The notes: generated from the letters alone by a model not told the origin. Numbered from the stretch's first letter, positions 26,814 to 36,049 are shown. The stretch: 50,766 bases of DNA from JBCCJA01 sp039045975 (GCA_039045975.1 JBCCJA010000023.1:1-50766), one strand, 5' to 3'. A program made the numbers and translations.

Positions 26814-29027
26814 TCAGACCCCGACGGTCGCCGTCTCTTCCCGCCTGCTCTTCGCGAGGCTCGTGTCGGCCTTCAGCCGCAGGCCGACACGCCACGTGCC
26901 GTCCTCCGGCGACGTGAATTGCCAGCGGGCGACGACGCAGGCCGACTGGTGGACCGCCTCGAAGCCGGCCTCCGAGCCGCTGACGGTTTCGATCGGGAAC
27001 GTCCAGAACGCGGCCGGTTTATCGGTCTCGAGCAGCGCCGTCAGGCCGAGCCATTCGTCGGTCAGGCTGAGGCCGTCCCGCGGGCTAAGGTCGTTGACGG
27101 CCCCGAGCTGCCCGAAGCGGTCGCCCGACGCGTCGCTGTAAAAGCGGTCGTCGGCCCCGGCGGCCATGCCGGCGAAGTTGCACTCGACCGCGAAATGGAA
27201 CGGCAGCCCGGCCGGCAGGTCGGTCAGCGTGTAAGTCACCGCCAGTTCGCCCGGAGTCTCGGCCTCGGCCGAGACGACCTTTTCGACCGTGACGGGAAGC
27301 CGCGTGACTTTGCCGGTGCGGGTCATGACGACCTCGACGCGGTCGCGGCCGTGCCGCAGCGTCGTCTCGTACACGCCGGTCGCGAAGTCGCCGATCCGGC
27401 CCTCGCCCCGCATGAAGTCTTCGAGCGGCAGGTGCGGCTCGAGGACGTGGTCGACGAACGCCTTCCGACGCCAGTCGTCTTCGATCAATTTCTTATCGAG
27501 GCCGGGCTGTTTGAAGTGCACGAGGTCGTGGATCGAGACCGCCTCTCCCGAATCGACCTTGTCTTCGGCGGTCCCGCCGGCGGCTTTCGCCGCGTGTTCT
27601 TTGATTTTTTCGTGATACGGCTCCGCCCGGCGGTCGAGCGTTGCGAGCAGGTTGTGGGCGATATCGTGGATGTCGAATTCGTACAGCACGCCGCCCCGCG
27701 AAGGTTTTAAGAACGCCGTCAGCCCCGGGGCCGAAACCTTAATTTCTTTGCGGGCGTCGAGGTCGTAGTCCTCGGCGGTGGCTTCGATCTGTCCGTCGGC
27801 CCGGCCCTCGACGCGGTCGAGCGCGACGTCGGCTTGGATTAAATGTCCGTAGACGGCGTTCCGCAGGTGCGGAAGATAGAGCCCGCCGAACGCGCCGTGC
27901 CAGAACGGGCAGTTGCACTGGGCCTTATAGAGGTGCGTACGGGCGGCTTCTAAGTCGTCGTGGGGGTCCGAGCCGAAGCGGCGTGCGACCGCCGCCAGTC
28001 GGTCGCTGACGAGCAGCATGCGGCAATACATTTCGTTCACTTCCGGGTACTTGACCCGGAAGTTCCGCCAGAACCCACCGCGGATAAAGGGCAGCAGCCG
28101 GTCTTTAACGTCGCCGAAGCGGTGCTCCTCCTCGACGGCGTGCACGAGGTCGTGCTGTTCGGTCTGTCGTAGCGTCGTCAGCGACCAGCCGGTCATCTCG
28201 CGATAAGAACAGTCGGGCACGTAAATCGTCCCGACGGGCGGGACGTTCTCGTGGGCCTCGGAGAGCGTCGTGACTTTGAGCCAGTCGGCGTTGTCGGCCA
28301 GAGCGCCTAAGAACCGCCGCAGCCAACCCTTCTTATAAACCGTCTCGTGGGTTCCGGGCCAGGTGCCGAATTTCTCGCCGTCGTCGCCGAACGTGACGAC
28401 CGAGTTCGGGCGGCGGTCGGCGACCGATCTCAAATAGTCAATCGTCGCCTGCGGGTCTTCGAAGGGGATCGTGTACCGCAGCCGTTCGTCGCCGGGGAAC
28501 AGCGAGACCAGTCGGCCTTCGTCTTCGGTCAGGTAGTAATCGAACAGCTCGTTCCCGCGGAGCCCGGCCGCCTTGAAGTGGTAATCGTCGAGGATCGCGT
28601 ACTCGATCCCGGCGTCGGCGACGTCCTTCGTGAACGACTGCTCCCAGACGCGTTCGGGCACCCACATGCCGCGGGGCTTCACGCCGAAGCGGCCGGCGAG
28701 GTGCTCACCGTACGCGCGGATCTGTCCGACGCGGTCGCGGGCCGGGATGTTGGCGAGGATCGGCTCGTAGTAGGGGCCGCCGAGGATCTCGATCTGGCCC
28801 CGCTCGACGAACGCGGCGACGGCGTCGAGGTACTCGACGCGGTTCGCCTCGAGCCACTCCAGCAGCGAGCCCGACGTGTGCAGGCAGACCGGGATCTGCG
28901 GGAACTCGGCGAGGATCTCCAGGAACGGCGCGTAGCTGTCGTCGAACGCCTCGGCGAAGACGCCGTCGAAGTTGCCGATCGGCTGGTGGTTGTGGAGGGC
29001 GAGGACGAGGCGGATGCGGGGCGGCAT
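26814..29027 (-). CDS. GH57 alpha-amylase / 4-alpha-glucanotransferase
   Basis: The ATG at 29027 gives a 737-residue protein beginning MPPRIRLVLALHNHQPIGNF, the normal GH57 opening; a longer frame upstream is Arg/Pro-rich and unlikely. The (beta/alpha)7 barrel carries the nucleophile region WVPERVWE (Glu125) and the acid region VTFGDDGEKFG (Asp215/Asp216). A helical DUF1925-type middle and a beta-sandwich DUF1926-type C-terminus follow. This domain set is that of Thermococcus-type 4-alpha-glucanotransferases and related amylases, acting on alpha-1,4-glucans such as glycogen. No signal peptide is seen, so it works in the cytoplasm. It diverges from a glycosyltransferase gene across 247 bases. 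Confidence 0.93.
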   Translation of the reverse strand: MPPRIRLVLALHNHQPIGNFDGVFAEAFDDSYAPFLEILAEFPQIPVCLHTSGSLLEWLEANRVEYLDAVAAFVERGQIEILGGPYYEPILANIPARDRVGQIRAYGEHLAGRFGVKPRGMWVPERVWEQSFTKDVADAGIEYAILDDYHFKAAGLRGNELFDYYLTEDEGRLVSLFPGDERLRYTIPFEDPQATIDYLRSVADRRPNSVVTFGDDGEKFGTWPGTHETVYKKGWLRRFLGALADNADWLKVTTLSEAHENVPPVGTIYVPDCSYREMTGWSLTTLRQTEQHDLVHAVEEEHRFGDVKDRLLPFIRGGFWRNFRVKYPEVNEMYCRMLLVSDRLAAVARRFGSDPHDDLEAARTHLYKAQCNCPFWHGAFGGLYLPHLRNAVYGHLIQADVALDRVEGRADGQIEATAEDYDLDARKEIKVSAPGLTAFLKPSRGGVLYEFDIHDIAHNLLATLDRRAEPYHEKIKEHAAKAAGGTAEDKVDSGEAVSIHDLVHFKQPGLDKKLIEDDWRRKAFVDHVLEPHLPLEDFMRGEGRIGDFATGVYETTLRHGRDRVEVVMTRTGKVTRLPVTVEKVVSAEAETPGELAVTYTLTDLPAGLPFHFAVECNFAGMAAGADDRFYSDASGDRFGQLGAVNDLSPRDGLSLTDEWLGLTALLETDKPAAFWTFPIETVSGSEAGFEAVHQSACVVARWQFTSPEDGTWRVGLRLKADTSLAKSRREETATVGV

Positions 29028-29274
29028 CGGGGGGCTTTCGGGGGGCGGTCCGGCGACAGATCGGTTCGGCCGGTCGGTGGATGTGACCGATTCGACCCGA
29101 CGCTGCCAAGGCCGATTCCCCGCCCGCGGGCCGATCGGACCGGGAAAGGCGTCAGCCCTTGCCGGGACCGCCCGACCGGCCTCGACGCCGACCGCCACCG
29201 TGCACTACGGAACGCCCCGATCGCGGGCCTGCGCCGGTCCCCCGCCAAGACGCTATGGCCCGTCGGACCGACAG

Positions 29275-30594
29275 ATGGACGCCTCCCCGAACACCCTCGC
29301 GTTCCCCGCGGCCGGCGGTGGCAAACCGTCGGTCGTGTTCGTCAATCGGTCTTACTGGCCCGACGTGGAGGCGACCGGCCAGCTGCTGACCGAACTGGCC
29401 GAGGACCTGCGGGCCGACTTCGACGTTTCCGTTTGCTGCGGTCTGCCGAACGTGACGACCGGCGACGGCGGCGAAGATCCGAGCCACGCGGACCGTCGCG
29501 GGGTGTCGATCGACCGTGTGCGGCACACGCGGTTCTCGAAGCGGACGCTCGCCGGCCGGCTGGTCAACTTCGTGACGTTCGCGGCCGGTGTCGGCTGGAA
29601 GCTGCTGACCGGCCGTCGGCCCGACCTGTACGTCGCCGAGACCGACCCGTTCCTGCTCCCGCCGCTCGTCGCGGCCGTCGCCGCCGTCCGCCGGCGGCCG
29701 TTCGTCTGTTATCTGCAAGACCTGCAGCCGGGCGTCGCGGTCGCCGTCGGGGTGACGCCGGCCGGCGGCGTCGCGGCCCGCGTCATGACGTGGCTGGCCG
29801 ACTTCGCCTACCGCCGTGCCGCGAAGGTCGTCGTGCTCAGCAGCGACATGGCCGACACCGTTGTCGCCCGCGGCGTGCCCCGGTCGAGGATCGAGGTCGT
29901 TCCGAACTGGGCCGATACCGCGTCGATCCGCCCGGCCGCGTCAGCCGACGTGCGGGCGGTGAAGTCCCGCATGGGGCTGCACGGCACGGTCGTGATGCAC
30001 TCGGGCAACATGGGGCTGACGCAGCGTCTGGAGACGACGTTGGACGCGGCCGCGATCCTGCAGAAGTCGGCCGACCCGCTCGCACGTGCGGTGACGTTCG
30101 CGCTGGTCGGCGACGGGGCGAAGCGGGCGTCGCTGGAGTCACGGGCGGCCGAACTCGGGCTCGCGAACGTCCGCTTTCTACCATATCAGCCGAAGCAGAC
30201 ACTCGCGGCCGCATTCGGCGTCGCCGAGTTGCACCTGATCTCGACCGACCCGGACGCGATCCGACACCTGATGCCGAGCAAGCTGTACGGCATCCTCGCC
30301 GCGGGCCGACCGGTGCTCGCCGTCGCGCCGGCGTGGTGTGAGTTGGCGCGGACGGTCGCGGGCGAGGGTGTCGGCGTCTTCGTCGAACCGGGAGACCCGC
30401 GTGAACTGGCGTCGGCGATCCTGCGCTCGCTGCGAGACCGGGACGAGTCGCGGGCCCGCGGTTTACGCGCCCGTGCCCTCGCCGAGGCCGAATACGACAG
30501 GCGGGTCGTCACCGCGCGGTTCGGACGGCTGCTCGCGTCGGTCCTCGGTGAGGAGACCGCCGCGTATGACCTTTCGTCTCGCCGGGCGGCTTAG
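29275..30594 (+). CDS. family 4 glycosyltransferase
   Basis: I start at the ATG at 29275; upstream the frame is open but overlaps the GH57 start region. The 439-residue protein has the GT4 two-Rossmann layout: an N-terminal acceptor domain (VVFVNRSYWPDVEATGQLLT, a stretch that is close to WbuB/WcaI-type transferases), a membrane-touching hydrophobic patch, and a C-terminal donor domain (MHSGNMGLTQRLETTLDAAA, FLPYQPKQTLAAAFGVAELH, MPSKLYGILAAGRPVLAVAP). It should transfer an activated sugar to a polysaccharide or glycolipid; the sugar cannot be read from sequence. It stands alone rather than in a polysaccharide cluster. Confidence 0.88.
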   Translation: MDASPNTLAFPAAGGGKPSVVFVNRSYWPDVEATGQLLTELAEDLRADFDVSVCCGLPNVTTGDGGEDPSHADRRGVSIDRVRHTRFSKRTLAGRLVNFVTFAAGVGWKLLTGRRPDLYVAETDPFLLPPLVAAVAAVRRRPFVCYLQDLQPGVAVAVGVTPAGGVAARVMTWLADFAYRRAAKVVVLSSDMADTVVARGVPRSRIEVVPNWADTASIRPAASADVRAVKSRMGLHGTVVMHSGNMGLTQRLETTLDAAAILQKSADPLARAVTFALVGDGAKRASLESRAAELGLANVRFLPYQPKQTLAAAFGVAELHLISTDPDAIRHLMPSKLYGILAAGRPVLAVAPAWCELARTVAGEGVGVFVEPGDPRELASAILRSLRDRDESRARGLRARALAEAEYDRRVVTARFGRLLASVLGEETAAYDLSSRRAA

Positions 30595-30673
30595 GGCGGG
30601 TTCCGCTCTTTTATGCTCCGACGCGACGTCGAAGTGTCGGCGGATCGCTATGCCGCGGGCGGGATAGTCTGAC

Positions 30674-30692
30674 GCGGTCCGAGGAGGACCGC
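30674..30692. repeat. 7-bp hairpin next to the zinc-ribbon gene stop
   Basis: GCGGTCC at 30674-30680 pairs with 30686-30692 around a five-base loop, directly downstream of the minus-strand stop at 30694 and 80 bases after the plus-strand glycosyltransferase stop. It could help end either transcript, but no U-run follows. Confidence 0.3.
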
Positions 30693-30693
30693 T

Positions 30694-32340
30694 CTAACCT
30701 TCAGCCTCGGGCGGGCTGAAGGTCGCGCTCACGAGCGGGAGGCGGCCGAACTTCTTGCCGCACTTCGGGCAGATGGCCTTCTCAAGACCCTTTCCGGCCG
30801 GGCCGCCGATCTTTTCTTTTTTGCGACCGTCTTCGCTGACCGTTAGGCCACAGCCGGCGCACTGGTATCCGACCGTTTCGGACGCGTAGAGCGGGTCGGC
30901 GATGTGGAATTCGGCCCGCGGCACGGTTTCGAACTCGGCCTCGGTGTAATGGCATTTCTGCGTTTCGGCGGCGTCCTCCAGCGGGATCGGCGCGTCCCCG
31001 CCGAACGGACGCGGGCCGCCCGCGACGGCGACGTACTTCGAGAACACGCGGAACTGCGACAGCGTCATCGACAGGAAAGGGATCGCGTCTTCGTCGTCGT
31101 CGGCCGGCAGCCGGACCACGATCCGCCCTTCGCCGAAGACCGGGACGCCGCTGAAGCGGGCCCCGTCGGTGTCGTCGGTCGGGTATTCGACCTGCATCAG
31201 CCGCAGGGCCGCCGGGCCGATCTCGCGCGACCCGGGGACTTCCAGTTCGGAGAGCGGCTTGCCGTCGGCGAAATGTGCGACGGTCCGCTCGCGGACGGCG
31301 TCCGGTTTTTCCTTCTTCCCGCCGAACAGTCCGCCGCCCGCGCCGACGGCGGAGACCAACAGCATGCCGTCTTCGCCGCAATACAGGTCGGCGGGCCGGC
31401 CGTCTTTGGCGAGGCTGCCCGGCTTCTGTTTCACGCTGTCGGGCACGAGCATGTGCCATGTCAGCTCCCCGAGCCGGTGCTTGAACGGGCCTGCTTCGAC
31501 GTCGGCGGCGACGATCGACTCGGCACCGCCCTTGGGGGCTTCGATCAGCTTGTCGCGTTCCGGATCGGGGAGCCGTTTGGGCAGGTCGTGCGGCACCCGC
31601 AGGTAGGCCCAGCACTGGCGGGTCGGGCAGGGGATGATCCGGCCGACGTGCGCCTCGCGGACGCGGACCTTCGCGCCGCAGACGCAGTTGAGCATGTACC
31701 CGCCTTTGATCCGGCGGGGGTCCATACGATGTTTAATGCGGCCGGTCTTCCGCTCTTCCGCGACGGCCATCTTCAGCAGCATGTCGCCGGCGGTCGCGTC
31801 GCTGTGCGCAGCCGCGTCGGGGGCCGTGTCGTCGGCGTCGGCCGCGACAGCGGACGTGTCGGCGGCCGGTTCTTCGTCGGGTTCGACGTCGACCGGCGCG
31901 GGGGGCGTCGGTTTTTCCTCGGACTTGAGTGTCAGCGGCTCGTCTTCGTCCTGAGCCTCGTCATCGGCCGACTCGGTCGGTTCCTCGACGGCCGGCCCGG
32001 CGGCCGCCATGTCGCCCTCGAACTCGCCGACGTCGATCCCGTCGCCGAGTACGAAGTCGTCGTCGTCATCGCCTTCGAACGCGGGCGGTTCGTCGTCGTC
32101 GTCGAAAAAGCCGGACGTGTCGATCTCGGGCAATTCCGCGGCACGGAGATCTTCCGGTTCGGCCTCGGGCAGGGGGGCGAATTCGGCGACCTGCGTCGCG
32201 GTGCTCGCGGCGGCCTTCTCGCGGAGCTTCGGGTCCATGATCATGCGGCATGAGCTGCACCGGACGAGGCCGTGCCGCACCATCTCACCGCACGCGGGGC
32301 AGGGCGACTCATTCGCCGACTCGCCCGTGTCGAGATTCAT
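30694..32340 (-). CDS. large cytoplasmic zinc-ribbon protein
   Basis: A 548-residue protein from the ATG at 32340; the open frame further upstream overlaps the metal-transport promoter and is not credible. It has three cysteine clusters: CPACG...VRCSSC near 14-31, a second near 235-265 (CVCGAKVRVREAHVG then CPTRQCW), and a C-terminal pair near 495-535 (CAGCG, CPKCGKKFG). Between the first two lies a long Asp/Glu/Ala/Pro-rich, probably disordered region. No signal or membrane segment is present. Similar multi-ribbon proteins are common in planctomycetes and have no known role. Confidence 0.75.
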   Translation of the reverse strand: MNLDTGESANESPCPACGEMVRHGLVRCSSCRMIMDPKLREKAAASTATQVAEFAPLPEAEPEDLRAAELPEIDTSGFFDDDDEPPAFEGDDDDDFVLGDGIDVGEFEGDMAAAGPAVEEPTESADDEAQDEDEPLTLKSEEKPTPPAPVDVEPDEEPAADTSAVAADADDTAPDAAAHSDATAGDMLLKMAVAEERKTGRIKHRMDPRRIKGGYMLNCVCGAKVRVREAHVGRIIPCPTRQCWAYLRVPHDLPKRLPDPERDKLIEAPKGGAESIVAADVEAGPFKHRLGELTWHMLVPDSVKQKPGSLAKDGRPADLYCGEDGMLLVSAVGAGGGLFGGKKEKPDAVRERTVAHFADGKPLSELEVPGSREIGPAALRLMQVEYPTDDTDGARFSGVPVFGEGRIVVRLPADDDEDAIPFLSMTLSQFRVFSKYVAVAGGPRPFGGDAPIPLEDAAETQKCHYTEAEFETVPRAEFHIADPLYASETVGYQCAGCGLTVSEDGRKKEKIGGPAGKGLEKAICPKCGKKFGRLPLVSATFSPPEAEG

Positions 32341-32555
32341 CGCGTTGTTCTCCGCGGGGCCGCAGAGCCGGGACGAACGCCAAGCCCGCGGCCGTTCGTG
32401 ACAGGCCTTTACATGATAATAAGCAGGGCTCCCCGGGACGGTCGACCGGCCGTCCGGGGTCTTCCCGACGTTACCGGCGGAGCTTCCGGTTCGCGCGAAT
32501 ACCCGGTTGTGGGCCGTGGTAGCCGACGCTACACAATACTGACCTCCAACAGTTT

Positions 32556-32570
32556 TGAGATTGCGTCTCA
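32556..32570. promoter_or_regulatory. Fur-family-like palindrome over the metal-transporter start codon
   Basis: TGAGATTGCGTCTCA has perfect five-base arms (TGAGA/TCTCA) around TTGCG and matches the 7-1-7 Fur/Zur/Mur layout at 9 of 14 defined positions. Its last base is the A of the ATG at 32570. The surrounding 40 bases are less GC-rich than the genome average, as expected of a promoter. Confidence 0.45.
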
Positions 32571-33604
32571 TGTGTCGCCGTCAGTCTTTGAATTTCCTGT
32601 ATTTGGCCGCGATCAGTGCGGCCGCCGTCGGCTGCGGAACGGCCCCGCCGACCGGCGGGGGTGACACGTCGGGCTCGGGCGGCCCGCTGAAGGTCGTCGC
32701 GACGACCGGGATGGTCGCCGACCTGCTCGCCGCTGTCGGCGGCGACCGCGTCGAGGTCACGACGATGGTCCCGCAGGGCGCGGACCCGCACCTCTACAAG
32801 CCGGTAACCAACGACGTCCGCATGCTGCGGGCGGCCGACGTCGTCGCCGTCAGCGGCCTCGGCCTCGAAGGGCAGATGGGCGAGATCCTGCTGTCGCTCG
32901 AAGAGAAAGGCACGACGGTCATTTCGGTCGGCGAGGCGTTGCCCGAGGGCGAGCTCTTGATGGTCGTCGAAGAGGGTCACGACGGGGCGGTCGATCCGCA
33001 CGTGTGGACCAGCCCGGCGTTCTGGTCGGGCTGCGTCGACGCCGTCGTCGAGACGCTCTCGGCCGACGACCCGGACGGCGCCGACACGTTCAAGGCCAAC
33101 GGCGAAGCTTACGCCGCCGAGATCGCGGCCCTCGACGCGTTCATGAAAGAGGCGATCGCGACGCTGCCCGAGTCGGCACGCAAGCTCGTCACCGCCCACG
33201 ACGCGTTCAGCTATTTCGCCCGCGACTACGGTGTCGAGGTCGCCGCGGTGCAGGGCATCACGACCGAGTCGGAGGCCGGGTTGGCCGATATTAAGGCCCT
33301 CGTCGACCTGATCGTCGACAGCGACATCAAGGCCGTGTTCATCGAAAGCACGATCTCGCCGCGGACGATCGAGGCGCTCATCGAAGGGGCCGCCGCCCGC
33401 GGTCACGAGGTCGCCCTCGGCGGCGAGCTCTATGCGGACGCGGTCGGCCCGCCCGGCACGTACGAGGGCACATACCTGGGGATGATGGACCACAACGTGA
33501 CGACGATCGTCGGCGCGTTGGGCGGCGAGGTCCCGGAGGGCGGCCGGCTCGGCAAACTCGGTGCCGGTGAAGCCATGGAAGCGGGCTCGGTCGAGGCCGA
33601 ATGA
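32570..33604 (+). CDS. Zn/Mn ABC transporter substrate-binding lipoprotein (TroA/ZnuA family)
   Basis: The 344-residue product begins with a lipoprotein signal (LAAISAAAVGC, lipidated Cys22) and a Gly/Ser linker. The metal ligands of cluster A-I proteins are visible as His74 (GADPHLYKP), His144 (VDPHVWTSP), His210 (VTAHDAFSYF) and Asp290 (LYADAVG). The third ligand is His, as in TroA and ZnuA, rather than the Glu of pure manganese binders, so zinc or mixed Zn/Mn is likely. There is only a very short acidic His loop near 135. A TTG further upstream (32555) is in frame, but I prefer the ATG. The stop overlaps the ATPase start (ATGA). Confidence 0.93.
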   Translation: MCRRQSLNFLYLAAISAAAVGCGTAPPTGGGDTSGSGGPLKVVATTGMVADLLAAVGGDRVEVTTMVPQGADPHLYKPVTNDVRMLRAADVVAVSGLGLEGQMGEILLSLEEKGTTVISVGEALPEGELLMVVEEGHDGAVDPHVWTSPAFWSGCVDAVVETLSADDPDGADTFKANGEAYAAEIAALDAFMKEAIATLPESARKLVTAHDAFSYFARDYGVEVAAVQGITTESEAGLADIKALVDLIVDSDIKAVFIESTISPRTIEALIEGAAARGHEVALGGELYADAVGPPGTYEGTYLGMMDHNVTTIVGALGGEVPEGGRLGKLGAGEAMEAGSVEAE

Positions 33605-34362
33605 GCGTCGACGCCGCGCCGCTGTCGGTGCGTGGCCTTACGGTCCGGTACGACGACTATGAGGCCGTTTCCGAGTTGTCGTTCGAGCTCACGCCGGGGC
33701 GTCTGACGGCCGTCGTCGGGCCGAACGGGGCGGGTAAGAGCACGGCGCTGAAAGGCGCGCTCGGCCTCGTGCCGGTCGCGGCGGGTGAAATCGCGTTCTT
33801 CGGCAGCCGACTGTCCGACGTCCGGTCCCGCGTCGCGTACGTGCCCCAGCGGGCGGCGGTCGATTGGGACTTCCCGGTCACGGCGGGGCAGGTCGTCGAG
33901 ATGGGCCTGTACCGCGAGATCGGCTGGCTGAAACGTGTGACGCGGGCTCACCGCGAACGGGCGACCGCGGCGATGGAACGGGTCGGCGTCGCGGACCTGG
34001 CCGGCCGGCAGATCGCGGACCTCTCGGGCGGCCAACAGCAACGGGTCTTCTTGGCCCGGGCCCTGGTGCAGGGGGCCGACCTGTATCTGATGGACGAACC
34101 GTTTGCCGGGGTCGACGCGAAGACCGAGCGGGCGATCGTCGACCTGCTCTCGGCGATGCGGGACGCCGGCAAGACGGTCCTGCTGGTGCACCACGATCTC
34201 GCGACGGTCGACCACTACTTCGACGAGGTCCTGCTGCTCAACCGGACGCTCGTCTCGTTCGGGCCGGTCGAGACGGCCTTCACGCAGGAGCAGATCACGT
34301 CGGCATACGGCGGGCCGTTGACGATCGTCGGCCGAGACGCCCCGGTCGGGGCCGCGACGTGA
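33601..34362 (+). CDS. Zn/Mn ABC transporter ATPase
   Basis: The 253-residue ATPase has Walker A GPNGAGKST at 40-48, the Q-loop VPQRAAVDWDFPVTAGQVVE (the DWDFP form is typical of Mn/Zn/Fe chelate importers), signature LSGGQQQR at 141-148, Walker B YLMDEPFAGVD and the H-loop LLVHHD. It powers uptake with the lipoprotein before it and the permease after it. It overlaps the upstream stop by four bases and the downstream GTG start by four (GTGA), so the operon is tightly coupled. The substrate cannot be fixed from the ATPase alone. Confidence 0.94.
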   Translation: MSVDAAPLSVRGLTVRYDDYEAVSELSFELTPGRLTAVVGPNGAGKSTALKGALGLVPVAAGEIAFFGSRLSDVRSRVAYVPQRAAVDWDFPVTAGQVVEMGLYREIGWLKRVTRAHRERATAAMERVGVADLAGRQIADLSGGQQQRVFLARALVQGADLYLMDEPFAGVDAKTERAIVDLLSAMRDAGKTVLLVHHDLATVDHYFDEVLLLNRTLVSFGPVETAFTQEQITSAYGGPLTIVGRDAPVGAAT

Positions 34363-35243
34363 CTGAGTGGCTGATCCCGACCGACTACAACACGCGGGTC
34401 GTGCTCGCCGGAACGACGCTGCTCGGGACCGCGGCGGGGGTCGCGGGGGTGTTTCTGATTCTCCGTGGTCGGGCCCTGCTGGGCGACATCATCGGGCACG
34501 CGACGTTGCCCGGCTTGGCCGGGGCGTTCCTCGTCGGGCGGGCCGTCGACCCCGATAACGCCCGTTCGACGCCGCTGTTGGTCGCGGGGGCGATGATCTC
34601 CGGGGCGGCCGGCGCCGGGTCGGTCTCGTGGCTGACGCGGCGGGCGGGCCTGAAGGACGACGCGGCGTTGGCGATCGTGCTCGGCCTGTTCTTCGGCGGC
34701 GGGGCAGCGCTGTTCACTTTGGTGCAGCAGCTGCCGGGGGCGAATTCGGCGGGGCTCGGGCAGTTCATGTTCGGCAAGGCGGCGTCGATGCTCGCGGCCG
34801 ACGTGCAGACGTTCGCAGTCGTCGCGGTCGTCGTCATCGCGGCCGTCGTCGCGTTGCGGAAAGAACTCACGCTGCTCTGTTTCGACCCCGATTATTTGGC
34901 CGCAGCCGGGAGGTCGCCGCTGCTGCTCGACCTCGCGCTGGCCGCGATCGTGTTGACCGTCAGCGTCGCCGGGCTGTGGTCGGTCGGGCTGATCCTCGTG
35001 GTCGCGACGCTTGTGATCCCGGCCGCGGCGGCCCGCAACGTGACCGACCGCATCGGCCGGATGCTGTTGCTGTCGGGCCTGTTCGGCTTCGCGGGCGCGT
35101 ACATCGGGACGCTGGTGAGTGCTTCGGCGCCGCGGATGTCGACGGGCGGCGTGGTCGTGCTCGCCGACGCGGCGATTTTCGTCGCGGCGTTGCTTTACGG
35201 CACGGCCCGCAAGCGGCTCGCGGCGAGACGGATCGCCGATTGA
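34359..35243 (+). CDS. Zn/Mn ABC transporter permease (ABC-3 family)
   Basis: The GTG at 34359 overlaps the ATPase stop and gives a 294-residue polytopic protein beginning VTEWLIPTDYNTRVVLAGTT. About eight helices are visible. The ABC-3 signature ALLGDIIGHATLPGLAGAFL near 45-64 and LWSVGLILVVATLVIPAAAA near 210 are both present; the latter includes the conserved LL/PAAxA metal-path helix. A longer upstream frame inside the ATPase is only a shadow. One permease gene suggests a homodimer in the transporter. Confidence 0.92.
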   Translation: MTEWLIPTDYNTRVVLAGTTLLGTAAGVAGVFLILRGRALLGDIIGHATLPGLAGAFLVGRAVDPDNARSTPLLVAGAMISGAAGAGSVSWLTRRAGLKDDAALAIVLGLFFGGGAALFTLVQQLPGANSAGLGQFMFGKAASMLAADVQTFAVVAVVVIAAVVALRKELTLLCFDPDYLAAAGRSPLLLDLALAAIVLTVSVAGLWSVGLILVVATLVIPAAAARNVTDRIGRMLLLSGLFGFAGAYIGTLVSASAPRMSTGGVVVLADAAIFVAALLYGTARKRLAARRIAD

Positions 35244-35283
35244 CCCTCGCGGTCCGAATCGCCCGCGACGAGACAAAAAATAT

Positions 35284-35320
35284 GGTCGGCGGGGAGCCTC
35301 CCCCGGTCTCCCCGCCGACC
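35284..35320 (-). terminator. rho-independent terminator of the CBS gene
   Basis: A perfect 13-bp GC-rich stem (35284-35296 with 35308-35320) is followed, in the minus-strand RNA, by AUAUUUUUUG. It lies 50 bases after the CBS gene stop. A second, weaker 7-bp hairpin (35327-35333 with 35339-35345) is adjacent. The plus-strand transporter operon, ending at 35243, may also use the stem. Confidence 0.85.
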
Positions 35321-35369
35321 CCTTTCCCCCGACATTGCGTCGGGGAAGCTCCAAGTTGTTTGTGGCCGC

Positions 35370-35846
35370 TTAACGCGGGATCGGGCTCTCCTCGCGTTCG
35401 AGCAGCGAGCTGAGATAGAGCAGCCCGGTCTGGCGGTCGGGGGCCGTCTCGTACGAGTCGTTCACCGCACGCAGCACGTCCCGCCGGCTCACCTGCCCAA
35501 TGACGCGACCTTCGTCGTCGATGACCGGCAGTCGGCGGAACGTCGTCTCGTGAAAGATGTGGGCCATCGTCAGCAGGTCGGTGTCGGCCGTGATCGGCCG
35601 CTCGGCCGAATCGAGAAAGTGCTCGACCCGCGAGTGCGGCATGACGTCGGACCCGACGTCGACGAGCACCCGCATGGCCCCCTTCTCGGAGAACGTCCCG
35701 AGAAGTCGCCGGTCGGCGTCGACCACCGGCCCGCCCGAAATACGGTGTCTGAGCAGCAGTCCGATCGCCTCGTGCACGTCCATGTCGGGCGAGAAGGTGA
35801 CCAGCCGGGTCGTCATGATGTCGCCGGCCGCAAGGCTCTTCGTCAT
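35370..35846 (-). CDS. CBS-domain pair protein
   Basis: A 158-residue soluble protein made almost only of two CBS domains (about 8-62 and 78-128): MTTRLVTFSPDMDVHEAIGL with GGPVVDADRRLLGTFSEKG, and PITADTDLLTMAHIFHETTF with RRLPVIDDEGRVIGQVSRRD. CBS pairs bind adenine nucleotides and switch partner proteins according to energy state. No partner domain is fused. The ATG has an AGGAG site six bases upstream, one of the best in this window. An inverted repeat lies about 80-120 bases upstream and a clear terminator follows. Confidence 0.92.
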   Translation of the reverse strand: MTKSLAAGDIMTTRLVTFSPDMDVHEAIGLLLRHRISGGPVVDADRRLLGTFSEKGAMRVLVDVGSDVMPHSRVEHFLDSAERPITADTDLLTMAHIFHETTFRRLPVIDDEGRVIGQVSRRDVLRAVNDSYETAPDRQTGLLYLSSLLEREESPIPR

Positions 35847-35926
35847 CGCTCACTCCTAGAGGTCATGTCGCGACGAGACGCGTCCGGCGGCCTCGGGCGA
35901 ACGCCCTTGCGAGTGACCGCGTCAGC

Positions 35927-35964
35927 GGGACGCATCAATTAACAAAGATTAGTTGAGGCGTCCC
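35927..35964. repeat. 12-bp inverted repeat upstream of the CBS gene
   Basis: GGGACGCATCAA at 35927-35938 pairs with 35953-35964 at 11 of 12 positions around an AT-rich 14-base centre (TTAACAAAGATTAG). It lies between the rhodanese stop and the CBS gene start. It could be an operator in the CBS promoter or a transcript-end hairpin for the rhodanese gene. Confidence 0.4.
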
Positions 35965-36049
35965 GAAAACGCAAGAAGATTCCGATGCGTTTATGAGAGC
36001 GGGCATCAGGCCGCGGGTGCTGGCCCGCGAGGCGGCGTCGCTGTTCCGG

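Noticed and set aside
28347..30341. A 664-codon plus-strand frame overlapping the GH57 and glycosyltransferase genes
   Set aside because: It spans two better supported genes in other frames and has no recognisable domain.
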